From NCBI GenBank assembly GCA_029851415.1, contig CM056743.1, positions 77,828,186 through 77,892,185 of the forward strand: a stretch of DNA of 64,000 bases, in the 5' to 3' direction. Made by a program: the position numbers and the translations under genes. Numbering within the stretch: the stretch's first letter is position 1; each line of letters opens with the position of its first letter. Origin of the DNA: Eretmocerus hayati (Eukaryota > Arthropoda > Insecta > Hymenoptera > Aphelinidae). The notes beneath the pieces are model-generated. The model did no database searches. It was not told the origin of the DNA and saw only the letters and a program-made list of their open reading frames with translations. This document shows positions 47,501 to 58,463 of the stretch, one piece after another.

Positions 47501-47609
47501 TCCCCATTGTGTCGTGGTCTTCGTTATCCCTTTGACTACTTGCCATTCTATTACTTGGGTTCGAGACTTTATATGAATTTCTGAATGCTATTCCCTTGCG
47601 ACGCGTCAA
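44598..47609 (-). CDS. Gag of retroelement 2 (1003 aa, four zinc knuckles)
   Basis: Intact Gag-like polyprotein. Residues ~75-150 hold a conserved N-terminal module (FALVAADRGLQQPGG) shared with gag 3. Residues ~230-360 contain repeated -DAE- phrases; ~360-480 are Arg/Ser/Asp-rich and resemble an RS domain. The capsid-like region begins near residue 490 (PPYDGNPDMLALFCQ) and runs to ~690. Four CX2CX4HX4C knuckles follow near residues 726, 746, 815 and 836, in two similar pairs (CRYCGKNGHDLNGC and CNYCHIRGHDLNEC), which points to an internal duplication; gag 3 has only one pair. The C-terminus is Asn/Arg/Lys-rich. No pol frame follows and I see no slippery heptamer at the stop, so this copy encodes Gag alone; a domesticated gag or a pol-deleted copy are both possible. 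Confidence 0.8.
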   Translation of the reverse strand: MTRRKGIAFRNSYKVSNPSNRMASSQRDNEDHDTMGNVSDMSIENNSRSDSVRGAEASNTMSITEVNGVARMKKYFAQRSIEGDPKAEKVTFALVAADRGLQQPGGFHMEIALRDLSQMLSTEAEYFDDGEITILMDLREFLEQTQNSNGARVKVGDMPDNNDYDQFRAERIFAESSRYDGQIQNNEILNKRESDTRNSNDNNTGKSTGLTEYTMPGEYPWPLVSDDGLQRRFDYRSSQRPFGGQDAESQRYDGQDPCSMHEDIGSRFRNRPHRVGTELHRISRPMFRDQLIESADAETRKIARQRLPNSQDAEMHYSKSNKTAGRPLTGSLDAEMHYLRKSDQIEQSGEYEKPRKRNIEKSSFENRTKRRSRGQNRHYDNESAEESNFDDQTYEKPHRSNRSRRDKLINESKRSKKHRHSERSYSTETETSNTDSDDDSHEYPRNSSKYDRYSREETSDRKSDSNVRVRRSESRGAMAQSNPDRQVGSKFRLTLNQALNQIPPYDGNPDMLALFCQSVRYVVDEYGPHSEPWVLSTLASKLKGRAAEGYTARLTQYSSVERLLADMTTQYSGVGGADRELSELKLVQQRENESAGDYGLRVQKLHGRLLNVYDSDQKLKNWERKTYKNNANSEALQQFLLGLSGALEHQVRSTNPKTLHEAISQAINFENKTSARSVFSSMSSPEMSRGTIPALVDTLVEEKLRKLTVSTSQPIGSISVKRASVTSECRCCHVEGHFERRCPEDWDTKFCRYCGKNGHDLNGCRSLIQSIDSGNIFENEPRNLDRSMSRYDSSGASVAKMASILTTQYSRTRVECNYCHGLGHCSEDCSKKIRDSKFCNYCHIRGHDLNECRSLEDAIQLGFISKCQIEVARKRRDILARYNSSSDRPGNRYNARRGNSRADAPHHDNHQNGGNQMTNCEDGNTNPYRNNSDTDQNNDTKRRGYFRHNYTSPYLSHYRDNRENNMKKPPRALPLNHKHSKDSRRQNNDENLNDDGTNFSNQK

Positions 47610-48088
47610 TCGAAGAGTACAAGTTTGGGCGAAGGTAGGAAATGATTGCGAGTCTGAGAATTATCCCTATTGGGTACCTGCTGTCTGCGGGTGAGCTCGG
47701 CTCGAGCTATTGTATATAGCACAGGATTATCACTTTGAATTATTGGCTTGAAGGGAGTTCAATTATAATTTGCGTACAACACTATTGTTGTATAAGTGCT
47801 CTCTGATATAAAATAATATTTGACTGTATCTGGCTTCTAGAAAATTTTTGAAATTTAAGTCTGTGCCTCGCGACTCTCCCCACGAGGGACAAAAATTGGG
47901 ATAGTAATAAAATTACTTACCCAGATGCTGCATAGACCATGAAGCAAGTAGACCAGATGAACATCCTTCCTGTCTTTCCTCCTTGTCAGTGGCAGCTGTA
48001 TGCGGTTGAATCAGGTGAAGCGCGACGCGGTTGACGCGGTGAAAAATTCTCCGAACTTTTTCCACGCAGTATCCCACTTCTGACACCA
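47610..48088 (-). other. Retroelement 2 leader and primer-binding site
   Basis: The minus strand reads TGGTGTCAGAAGTGGGAT at 48088-48071, three bases after the LTR end: a well-formed tRNA primer-binding site. The ~460 bp to the gag start hold no gene. Confidence 0.65.
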
Positions 48089-48091
48089 GTT

Positions 48092-48836
48092 TGTTACGGG
48101 GATTCGTAACGTGGGTTCTTCTATACTGCACCTGGGGAGTCCTGACTCGAGAGGTAGATAGGTGGAAATTCGGAAGAGTAATAAATACAAAGGGAATCCC
48201 TAGAGCTGCGTTTATTAGTCCAAAAGTACAACTAAGAGAGAGAGAGAGAGACTTTACAAAATACTGGGGTTGATTCTACTCGAGTGGAGTCCGTCAAGGG
48301 CTGAGGTACTCGACTCGGAATGGCGTTGATGAGCGACGTGGTCAGATCGGTAGGTGAGTTCGTACTGAGAACTAGAAGCCCGGCGCGTGATTCTAAGGAC
48401 GAACGTCGTACGTGACGGGAGCTCACGGTGTACTGCGGTTCTAAGAGCTCGAAACGTACTCGACGGAGTCTCGCGGTAAACTGCGAATCTAAGCTCCTTG
48501 CCAGAGCTTTTGAGCTCTATTTATACTCTCTCAGACCCCGCGTTCCTCCCCCATTCGTGGCTAGGAGAAACACAGGTGAGGCGCGGCAACGCTTTGTCCT
48601 TGCACCCCTCGTCTAGACTCGCGGGCGCTACTCGCGGTTTCTCAGAGCTTCTCCTAGCTTCTCGAAGTCTCCGCTTCTCTGTATGCCTATACATCAAGAT
48701 ACATAGTATATCTATAGCTTACAATACAAGGTACATCTATATGTTAAAATACCAGTTATGCCTATATGGTATACGCACATACTCCCATATGCGGAGTATA
48801 TATAGAGCTAGTTGGGAACCGACTAGGTTCCTGACA
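48092..48836 (-). repeat. Retroelement 2, 5' LTR (~745 bp)
   Basis: In element orientation it starts TGTCAGGAACCTAG at 48836 and ends CCCCGTAACA at 48092, next to the primer-binding site. It carries a clear TATA box, TATAAATA, at 48525-48518 on the minus strand. No second LTR copy was found in the window, so the outer end rests on the TG...CA rule alone. A short GA microsatellite lies at 48236-48251. Confidence 0.55.
48518..48525 (-). promoter_or_regulatory. TATA box in retroelement 2 LTR
   Basis: TATAAATA in the context GAGAGTATAAATAGAGC, about 430 nt upstream of the LTR end in the transcribed direction. Confidence 0.6.
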
Positions 48837-49770
48837 GTATCGATTCCAATGCGAGAGTCGATACTTTGACTTTCCCGGGGTGATGAATCAACTCTGAATT
48901 ATTCCATCTTTCATAGTCGACTGAGCATAAACTAGCAAAAATCGTTAAGAAACATGCGGAATTATTTTGCAAAACTAGACATAATCAAGCAATAGCTTCA
49001 ATCCGTGCTGTACAAGAATCATTCAACCGTTCCCAGGTTCTTGAGTATTTTTCGAATCTAAGTATGTTGAAGAGTTGTAGAATATAAGTGAAATATAGGG
49101 ATCAGATCAAAATTACACCGTGAATGGCTAATAATTCAGAATTATCACTCTGTTTCGAGTCAAAAAGTAGATCGTGAATACATCGCTTGGAATCGGCAAA
49201 CCAAGGAATTTGAGGGGATGACCTCTTCTCTGAGAGACATTTCATCATGCCAGTAGACATGGAATAGTTGAGCTATTTGCTTGCAACGTCATTCTCTGGT
49301 GTTCATGCTTCGATCAATTCGTCATCAATCATTCCTTTATCAGCAGCAGGCGGATCACATAAAGAAGATTGAGTTGCTGGTCTGTTGTAAACTTCACAGA
49401 TTCTTTAGCCTGCGAATAGAATTTGATTCACTGGTATTATTTCATAAAAATCCTGAGACGACGATATATGTCCTGGAGAATAAGAACAGTAATCAAGATA
49501 AAAAGGGTCTCAGTGCGCGCTAGATGACATCATTCATGCCCAACTATCGGAGAGCAGTACAAATTTTAGAAAACTCTCGGCTCTCCCGAGTTCTCGAGCA
49601 GCCGAGATGACTCTTTTTCCAGAGATTTACTATAGGTTAAATGAAGATCCCAACGATGTTATTCAAAACAAAGCATAATATTGAGTTCATTGGTCCTTCT
49701 TGCGTTGGTAAAGCATTTCCGGATGTCCCGCATGAGCGAGAATTCTCACCTCGTGATATTTGAATGAGCA
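48837..49770. other. Unassigned region
   Basis: No gene recognised. It starts with a short interrupted palindrome, GTATCGA...TCGATAC (48837-48867), directly outside the LTR. Confidence 0.5.
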
Positions 49771-49944
49771 GTGTCACGTGGGAATTTGTGGAAAGTTGAT
49801 AATCTCGTGGAAAAAGTAAGAGATCGATTTTACATGGAAACCGCGGAGATTCGAACCCAGGCCATTCGACTTCACGATATCGATGTGTCCCGGATAGCAA
49901 GCATCCGAACCACTGGACCACGACCGCCTATTCTTCCGTCGTCT
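49771..49944 (-). mobile_element. tRNA-derived SINE-like element, minus copy
   Basis: On the minus strand it has an RNA polymerase III A box TGGTCCAGTGG (49920-49910) and B box GGTTCGAATCT (49857-49847) 52 nt apart, with an anticodon-stem-like CGGAT/ATCCG pairing between them. The tRNA fold is imperfect (anticodon-loop register disturbed, weak T stem), so it is a tRNA-derived element and not a working tRNA. The tail resembles that of the copy at 50241-50414. Confidence 0.65.
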
Positions 49945-50240
49945 CATCGACTTACACCTCCAGAGATAGAATCCGAAGATGCCCGCGTTGCACTTATTCG
50001 AGGCTCGGCGCGTGGTGACATACGTCACACCCGAAGAGGGTTGGGGATATCCGAGTGTCCCCACTCGTGTCGGTGTCTTCCTTATCATTATGAAGGAGTG
50101 GTCAGTATGCGCGGAAAAGTCCCACAAACAGGGCGCGTCATTACCATACATCATTCCGCATGGTCACTCAGTCTCTCATGGAGCTGGTCTGCCATCTATT
50201 GCGACACTCGACAACTACTCATTTTTCGACACATTTTTCG
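49945..50240. other. Spacer between the two SINE-like copies
   Basis: 296 bp without clear dyad symmetry as a whole; no gene recognised. Confidence 0.5.
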
Positions 50241-50414
50241 AGACGACGGAAGAATAGGCGGTCGTGGTCCAGTGGTACGGATGCTTGCTATCCGGGACAC
50301 ATGGATATCGTGAAGTCGAAGGTCCTGGGTTCGAATCTCCGTGGTTACCATGTAAAATCGATCGCTTACTTTTCCACGAGTTTATCGACTTTTCACGAAT
50401 TCCCTCGTGACAGT
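50241..50414 (+). mobile_element. tRNA-derived SINE-like element, plus copy
   Basis: Head-to-head partner of 49771-49944; paired positions sum to 100185. A box TGGTCCAGTGG at 50265-50275 and B box GGTTCGAATCT at 50328-50338. Copies differ at several sites (for example TGGTTC versus TGGTAC after the A box). Confidence 0.65.
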
Positions 50415-52283
50415 TGCATAAATGATTGGAAATGAGCTGGCTTGGTTCATTTCGGGTGTTGGAAATAGTACATTTCGAACCAAGGGTGTAAAACGTTCCA
50501 TTAGCGTCCGAGTGATGGGTTTCCGGCCCGAGCCGCAAGCGAGGGTCGGAATTATCACGAGGATGCGAATAATAGGTTTTACGCTCGTGTACCTAACTAT
50601 ACTCTTCGATAAACTGTGAGTAAAAGTCGACAAACTGTGCGCAAGTGCACTTTCACGCACAGTGTATCGAAAACACTCATGTGAGATGACTTAGATTATT
50701 ACTGGACTGGTTCTCCACAATGATAAATACCAATTCCACATATTTAGGATTCTCTAGAACTCCAGAGTCAATGGTTGTAATTGGTCTGAGAAGTACCGTC
50801 GACTACACTAGCTTTTGCATGGGTGTATTGAACTTGTTCTTTGGTTGATCAAATCACCTTCATATCAGGTAAAAAGGCTTACAGTTGCCGTTAGCAATGC
50901 ATCTGAGACTGATTTTGACTATAGGTTCTGAATGTTTATAATTTTTCGTCGAAGTGGAGTTGATAAATTCCTAGACGAGAATCACTCCTTTGATTCTGAA
51001 AAAGTGTAAAAACACTTCTTTTGCAATAAAGCGAGATCTGAAAGATTCACGAGGCAAAACACCATGTATTTATGGGTGGCTCCGGATCAAAACGGTGTTA
51101 ATCCATTTTTCCCATTCCTCGAGAATTCGACTGGAAGTTTTTGTAATATGGGGAATTCGAGTTATTATCCAGCGTCAATATTGTTTTTTCATCATGGAGT
51201 GAGTTTGTTATAGCGTCATTTCACGTGTGGGGCGCGATGATTCTCAATTGTTTACAGTGTTTACATCTCATTTTGTAATCGAAAATGGACTTACACCGTT
51301 CTGATCCGGGAAATTCCTCCAATTTTCCCCGGTTTAGAACGGTATCATCCATCGTTTTTAGAAAAATCGACTTTTATTATTCTTGATCGAGGGAAGTTGT
51401 CGTTACCATGGATTTTTATTGTCTGAAACAGGAAATTGTCGAGGAATTATGAATTTCTTCCTCTGATTTCAAAGAGCGTTGGAAAACTATTTTTATACCG
51501 ATTTTGGCGAGAGAAAAGGTGGAGAAACTTGCCAGATCAGAACGGTATAAATTGAGAACTTTTTTGAAGTTTCAATGGCTATACCCGACTTTTTCTCACG
51601 GTGCACAAATATCCTCACTAATCCTGTGATATCATACTCACATCAATAGATTATCATACAGAGGATTGAGGAAGATTGATTCATCCGTGTGATATTACTG
51701 TAATAAATAGTACCTTGTTCGTGACGTCAACTTCACCCAGGTCGTTAGGATCGTCGCATCGCCATGGGACTAGATCCTTGCTTTTTTCTGAAGGCTCTAA
51801 CTCATCTGGAAGACAGATACGGCGATCGAGAATGAGGATGAAAAGTGACAAGTTTGTTATCGACATTTTCGAGTTAAGCTTTAATATGTCGAAATTAATC
51901 TGAATTTTTACTCAAATTTCCAAGTCAGATACTCGGAAGCGTATGGGGCTGTTGATAATATCCTATCTTAAGCCCGATACATTCTTGTCTCGAAGTTCAA
52001 GTACTACAGTGAAATTTATAAGACTCAAAATATCATAACAATCAAATTTCACCATTGTTCCTCGAAATGCACAGTGATTTGGGAAGAACGAGAGTAGGGT
52101 CAAAGTATACCCCGTCTAGTATTGTGAGATGTCTGAGCATCCAGAAGCCTCTCGTGCCTCCACGACTACTATTCAATCATGACTCAGGGCAACAAAAAAG
52201 TATCCGTTCCCAGAAACCAGAACCTCATATCTGATACGTCAAATCGTGCGCTGGATCCTTCTCTCCGACTTAATCGAGAATCA
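50415..52283. other. Unassigned region
   Basis: AT-rich, with only short open stretches and no recognisable protein. GAACGGTAT occurs twice (about 51338 and 51540) among C/T-rich strings. I see nothing I can name. Confidence 0.45.
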
Positions 52284-52493
52284 GGGGTGTCAAGCGTGGT
52301 AGAGTCCTTCCCCTCAAGCCCCTCCAGTCATGTGTAGAGCGTGCCGCCAGGGGTGTCAAGCGTAGTAGAGTCCCTCCCCTCAAGCCCCTCCAGTCAAGTG
52401 CAGAGAGCGTCGCGGCTCGCGGCGAAGGAGCCCCTCCCCTGCGACGCCGTGGCGCGCTCTACACATGACTGGAGGGGCTTGAGGGGAAGGACT
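52284..52493. repeat. Direct duplication plus perfect 39-bp inverted repeat
   Basis: A ~67-bp sequence (AGGGGTGTCAAGCGT...) is repeated at 52284 and 52351. The 39 bp at 52303-52341 recur exactly in reverse complement at 52455-52493. The right arm ends where the long inverted repeat of the recombinase unit begins. Confidence 0.75.
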
Positions 52494-53325
52494 TCAATTT
52501 CCTTTTTGGAACGTGTCATTATCTTATCTACGTACGATCTACAGCCGATTTGAGTTGGGCATTTTTGTGAAAACGTGAAACTTCAAGGCCAATCAAAAAA
52601 AATCGTTTATTTTTCATCGACCCCAAACCTATGAGAAAATGTTCTTTCAGGTGTCTGTTTGAAGGCCCAACAATAATTTGGTTGTTCCTTCAAAATCCCG
52701 ATTTTATACGAGCTGTTGAAAACAGTCGAAAATACCGAGAATCGTGTCGAATTCGGGCCTTATCATGAGGCTTCGTGGACTGGGTCTTCCCTTGCTCTCG
52801 ATTCGTGGACTCGAATTATACAGTACTCGGCATAAAATATTGTGGAAGATGAGACCGAGAGCTGAAAAATGGCCTCTCGTGCGATGTTTTACGATGGAAC
52901 CGTCCAAAACTAGAGTAAATTGAGTAAATACAAGATAAATCGAGGGAATCGATTGTGATGGATCTCTCACTTAACTAGCCCGCGCTCACTAGTCCAACCG
53001 GCTGCTTTGGCACTCCGCGTATGCTCCGCACTGCATGCCATCCTCCGTTTATGCGGAAGTGATAAGTGATATTAACAGCTGATGCAGTATTGTCAGGTAT
53101 TATCCAGTATAGACAGAGATAAGAAGGTTCTCTAATCTCCGTTATAGACTGTAGACTGTACGAGGTTTCGGTTGTTAGTGAACACCACGGAAAAATTGTA
53201 TGTGTCAGTCAGCGTCCCGATCAGAAATTTTGGTACCTTCCCCGCGGGGTTTCCCCGAAGATGGGCCAAATGTATTGTGAAGCATATGAAGTGTAACGCC
53301 TTCCCCTCGGGGCACCCGCGAGGTA
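52492..53325 (+). repeat. Left long inverted repeat of the recombinase unit
   Basis: Reverse-complement partner of 57770-58948, from CTTCAATTTCC at the outer end to CGCGAGGTATC at the inner end, with high identity by eye. It contains a ~50-bp segment (around 52955-53005) missing from the right arm. I see no clear target-site duplication outside the arms (GAAGGA versus GTTTTT), so the true element ends are not fixed. Confidence 0.7.
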
Positions 53326-53920
53326 TCATCGGGGCAATATTTGCGCGAAGTTAGTGCAGTTTCTGTTGAATAATTCCGGATATGTTTGTAATGTTATCAC
53401 TATTATGTGATCGTTTAAGTAAAGTATGTTTAAGTAAAGTTGGAAATTCATTGGAAACCTGGGAAAGCCTCATAAGAGCTACTAATATCCAGCCTGTGTT
53501 TACTTCTACTGAGGGCAAATAGTCACTTGACTTTGCAGCGTGTGACGGAGAAATTAATTTTGCTGGACTGAGATTTGTGTAAAAAGTGAGTGGTGCTCAT
53601 CAATGATATTAAAATACATTATACCACTCGTGTTCATAACATGCGTCTTGCGGCCCGCGTCGCATCGGATTTTGGCGGTCATAGTGGGCGATATTATAAC
53701 TCTGCAGCGAAGCTATCAAATGCTGATGCAAGCTGTCATTAAAGCATACTTATAGTAACTTCTCACAATCCACATTCGTCCTATACAATGCGCGTGCGCG
53801 TAGCCAAATGAAGGACATATATGTTGTGCTATGATAGCAGACTGATTTGTTTTGATCTATGGCGTCGGCATCAATTCATCAACGTCCCAATTATTGTAAT
53901 ATTTTTACAATTTTTGCAAG

Positions 53921-56275
53921 ATGAATCGTGGTCGTTTAGTGCTACCACGACCATGTCCAGAAGGCGAGGAGTATATTCCCCTTGAAATTCTTCGAGAGGC
54001 TGAAGAAGTTGGAATTGATCTTTTGCCCACTAAGTCGCGTGATACGTACAGTTTGCGGTATAATCTGTTTGTCGACTGGTGTGAGTCGCGAGATATCAAC
54101 AATTCAGTCGCCGAACCAGTGTTATTGGCGTATTTTCGGCACATTCGCAATACAGAAGATTATGCAGTGTCCACTCTGTGGAATATTTATTCCAAACTCA
54201 AAGCTTGTTTCAAAGCTTTTCGCCGTATCGATATATCAAATTATATCCAGGTTAAAGCTTATTTCAAGAAGTTGGCAGAAGGTTACGAACCCAAACAATC
54301 ACTTGTTTTGTCGGCTCCTCAAGTAAATGAGTTTCTTCAGAGTGCACCTGAACCTCAGTTTTTACGTGCCAAGGTAATTTGTTGTTATTTATATTAATTA
54401 TAAGTATATACTTTGGATCTCCATTTCTTCTCGCAGGCTGTTTTGGCTCTGGGTATAAGTGGCTGTTGTAGAAGACATAAATTAGTTGATCTTACCATAT
54501 ATCGTGTAGTTTTTATACAGTCTTGCTATGTCGTCACAATTCCAAAGGGCATGACAAAAAATAAGCGAGAAAAAGTTTTCAGAGTTGTAGGTCCTTTGTA
54601 TGAGATTGTCAAGCGATATCTCATAGCTCGTGCTCACATACAGAATTCTAGATTCTTTCTGTCATATCGCAAAAGCTGTGGTTACATTAATCAACCTGCT
54701 GGTAAAGAAACAATTGGTGCTGTGCCATGTGATGTTGCAACTTTTTTGAATCTTCCAAATCCAAATTCTTACACAAGTCACTGTGTTCGAAGAAACGCTG
54801 CCACTATTTATGCTACGACAGGTATAACTGATTTGGAACTAGAAGATTTTGGAAAATGGGAAAACCTGTCTTCAGCCCAGATATACACAGTTGATACTGA
54901 TTTTTCAAGAGATAAAGCAGCCAATAGAATAACCAATGCCATTCTGCCTTTTTCAAAAGCTGATTCATATGGTGCTAATATACCTCGAATAAATAAAGTC
55001 AAACCAAGAATAGTCACTGTACAATCGTTGCATTCATCTGATGCTCAGTATGTGAAGCCACGCCTGACTAAAAAGAAAAGAAAAGAATGTCCTAGTACGG
55101 TGACATCAAGCGTTGATTGTAATCCTGTTACATCAACCGTTGGCTCCATTCTGGGATCCAATATGACAACGGATGATCAAATTGATATGCCAAATGTTAA
55201 TGTTGTATATGTGCCTGGTGAGTATGAATGGATTAAATTATTGATGAAGTGTAGTTTGTGCTATTACTGATAATATTTTTTTATAGCTATTGATTGCAAT
55301 GCTGAACAAGAAGAGTTGGAATCTACTATAACAACCGCCGGTCAGGTTAATGTTTCATGTGATAATCTTCCAAAAGAAAATGTTATGTCCAATAATGAAC
55401 CTGCTGCTAGTGGCCATCTTGTGAATTTAGCTTGTGAGTATGTCAGATCATTCATTTATGAGGTATATTGAATATTGGTTCACATTGTTCTTGACTTTTC
55501 AGCTGAGACGAGTAGATGTTTTCAAATCAAAGAGAAACTTACCCCGTACAAGCGTATACCACTAATACCATGCAGAAAGCTGTCAGTATCTCATACCCAA
55601 GCAAATGAGACCTCTGAACAATCATCAAATGAAACTAATGATCAATCATCTTCGAAAAAATTCGAAAGCCAAAGTAGTTCTTCTCGTCAGCCTTATAAAC
55701 GTGTTATTTCAGAAATTCATGCGGTAACAAAACAAGGTATAAAATATATCAACACTCGCTTTATTTATTCTTCACCAAGTCTTCCTGATAATTCAGGATG
55801 TCTACCTATTTATCGGATGGCTGGTGATGATTATTCAGAATCGTTGGAATCAGAATCTTTAAATGATCCATATGGCTTGAAGGATGTTTCAAGTGAATAT
55901 TTTGAAGACTTTAATTCTTCCCAATTGTCGAGTAAATCAGAGATTAAAGTTCCATTTGAAGAGCTGCTTGAAGAATCCAATGATAAAGATGATGAACCAG
56001 ATATAATGGAAGACACCAAACATAACCATCATTCCAATATGTCATCACCTCAAGCTGAAGATAGTGTGAATATGGAAGAAACATGTGTACAAAAAGTTCC
56101 AGAGATGCCAGCATTTGTATTACATTCAGAAGATGGGAACTCAATCGTTGACGAGGCACCCCATTCAGAACCACTTGCAACTGATGATGAAATTAATTAT
56201 AATGAGCATGCACTAAGCCCCAATTCCAGAGTGGTTGGCGGCTTTAGATCCAGAGCAGCATGGTGTTTTAATTAA
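53921..56275 (+). CDS. Crypton-type tyrosine recombinase (717 aa, four exons)
   Basis: DNA strand-exchange enzyme. Exons as I read them: 53921-54373, 54437-55217, 55287-55433 and 55503-56275; introns of 63, 69 and 69 nt have GT-AG ends and keep the frame. Residues ~38-135 form a helical core-binding domain (TKSRDTYSLRYNLFVDWC). The catalytic domain starts after intron 1: Arg163 (GCCRRHKL), a Lys near 192 (TKNKR), His266-x2-Arg269 (SHCVRR), Trp292 (FGKW) and Tyr301 (QIYT), nine residues after the Trp as in insect Cryptons. All key residues are present. The C-terminal ~400 residues are Ser/Asp/Glu-rich and unrecognised. An overlapping acidic frame continues to 56477, so the C-terminus may be frameshifted or extended by another exon. 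Confidence 0.8.
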
Positions 56276-56727
56276 TAATCAAAAAATTTCCAAGAATCCT
56301 AGGCAACGCAATGGATCACCTGTGAATTCTGAAAATATATCAGAATCTATTGGGTCTCGTAGTGATGATTTTCAATCAGATGATGAAAGTGAAATTATGC
56401 AGATTGGGAGAACCAGTTTAAAACTCATCAAATGTTCAAATTTTGCGATTCATATTCATAACCATAAGGAACAATGATTCAATTTCAAAATAGCTCAAGG
56501 TTCGTATACGTAATATGATTTCTTGAAAGACATGTCCATGTTCGTAAACATTTGTAGCATAACTTAATGATTTAGGAAACTTTGGATGGGAACTTCTACC
56601 AATAATTGTGGACAATAATATTTGATGAAATAGAGGTTTTATTGATTTCAAAATATGTCTGATTTCCATGAACAATGAAATGTGAATTTCCATGAAAAGA
56701 GAAAAAGAATACAACTGTGATAGACTT
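56276..56727 (+). other. Convergent intergenic region, possible C-terminal extension
   Basis: The acidic frame 56235-56477 overlaps the end of the recombinase gene in a different phase and looks like its continuation (Ser/Asp/Asn-rich). The rest is AT-rich with no other feature. Confidence 0.4.
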
Positions 56728-57330
56728 TTATCTATAATGATAATACTTTTTAACTTCATCAACACCTTCCTCCGCTGCAAAGTTCTCTGCAGTTTGTCGG
56801 AAACACTTATAGTTGTACTGTGTAAAATTGGGTAAAGCCAAAAATCTAGCAGCTTCTAGACAAGCATTATCAACTACTGCTAATGAAATAGATTGATTCA
56901 AGGAATGGTCATTGTGTTGAAGTAACAAAAGTTTAGGGTGGTTAACATGTTCACGAGCTATCATATAGCGCTTAACAATGATTAGGGCTGAACCGATGAT
57001 CTTATATTTAGACTTCTCACTTTCATTCCGTACGGTAAGAAAAGCTTTGCTTTCATACACCATCAAATCAGCAGTCGTTAAGTTTATGAGTTCCACGCCA
57101 CTGCATTTACCAGCAATCCCCAATGCTAAGATCATCTACAAATGGATAAAGAGTAAAAAAATAAAAAATAGGAGCACAATAGCATTGTGGTAAAGGTCGC
57201 CAAAAGGATTGAATACCTTGTACAATAAATACCTCAAATTTGGTGCATAACGCCAGAATTCATCGAGTTCTGCCAATGTGAATGCGGGAGACTGATCAAC
57301 ACTTGTCACATTCATCTTCATGCAAAACAA
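56728..57330 (-). pseudogene. Truncated, catalytically dead tyrosine-recombinase relative
   Basis: Two exons on the minus strand, 57330-57222 and 57135-56728, joined by an 86-nt GT-AG intron; ~173 aa. The intron falls at the homologous place and phase as intron 1 of the neighbour (after LLYK versus LRAK), and MILALGIAGKC aligns with AVLALGISGCC, so the two are paralogues. The first catalytic Arg is replaced (KCSGVEL against CCRRHKL), the His of HxxR is Lys (YKCFRQ), and the stop comes before the Trp and the Tyr nucleophile. The N-terminal core-binding domain is also mostly missing. It cannot recombine DNA. It may be a decayed copy; a dominant-negative partner is only a possibility. Exon coordinates may be off by a codon. 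Confidence 0.65.
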
Positions 57331-57911
57331 TAGTCCATTAATTATAGTTTGGGGTTAACTATTATCTGGTATAATCACAGCTGTCAAACCAAACAAAGAA
57401 TAGCCGTCAGCTGGCTACTCACGCACGCGTAATGTATTACGAAATAAATATAGGGAAAAATTTTTGAGGAAGAGGTTTAATGAAAAACTCACTAAACAAA
57501 GAACGAATCAAGACGACTAATGAGTTTGATACTAATAATTAATGAAAAAAAAAAATGTTAAAACAGATGGTGGACGCATTTATGAACACTCGTGGTATAA
57601 AATAGCGTATGTACCTAGTGCTCCATGCACTGTGTTATCGCAGCGCATTACGCACTTTGGTGCATAATCTACTAGTATGTTCACGTTCAATGCCTCTGTT
57701 GAAATTTCCATCATACACCCACAGAAGTGAGGTTAAGTCTGATACACCCTGCAGGAATGTTGTGAAAGTGATCAGATACTTTGCGGGGGCCCTGCGGGGA
57801 AGCCGTTACACTTCATATGCTTCACAATACATTTGCCCTAATACCCGCGATGTTCGGGGATGGTTCGAGGCAATTCCGCCATGGTTCGGGGCAAACTCCG
57901 CGGGGAAGGTA

Positions 57912-58090
57912 ATGACGGTTAGCGGCCATTCGAGATCTCCCATCTCACTCGCACCTAATAGGTTATCCCATGAGTGCGAGGGAGACGACAGATCTCGAAC
58001 GGTCACTGACCGTCATCCCATTGCAGTTCAACTCATGGCGTGAAGATAACAAAAGTTATCTTTACGCCATGGTTCATCTTGTTCTCGAGT
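57912..58090. mobile_element. Composite MITE-like insertion
   Basis: Absent from the left arm and flanked by GTA on both sides (57909-57911 and 58091-58093). The first 105 bp have imperfect 27-bp terminal inverted repeats (ATGACGGT...TTCGAGATCT), followed by a second small hairpin TGGCGTGAAGATAAC...GTTATCTTTACGCCA (58035-58068). Confidence 0.55.
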
Positions 58091-58463
58091 GTACCAAAAT
58101 TTCCGATCGAGACGCTGACTGAAACATACAATTTTTTCGTGGTGGTCACTAACAACCAAAACCTCGTACAGTCTACAGTCTATAACGGAGATTAGAGAAC
58201 CTTCTTATCTCTGTCTATGCTGGATAATACCTGACAATACTGCATGAGCTGTAAATATCACTTATCACTTCCGCATTAACGGAGGATGGCATGCAGTGCG
58301 GAGCATACGCGGAGTGCCAAAGCGGCCGGTTCTCGATTTATCTTGTATTTACTCAATTCACTCTAGTTTTGGACGGTTCCATCGTAAAACATCGCACGAG
58401 AGGCCATTTTTCAGCTCTAGGTCTCATCTTCCACAATATTTTATGCCGAGTGCTGTATAATTA

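Noticed and set aside
49771..50414. Functional tRNA genes
   Set aside because: A and B boxes are good, but the anticodon loop is out of register, the T stem is mismatched and the variable region is too long. It is treated as a SINE-like derivative.
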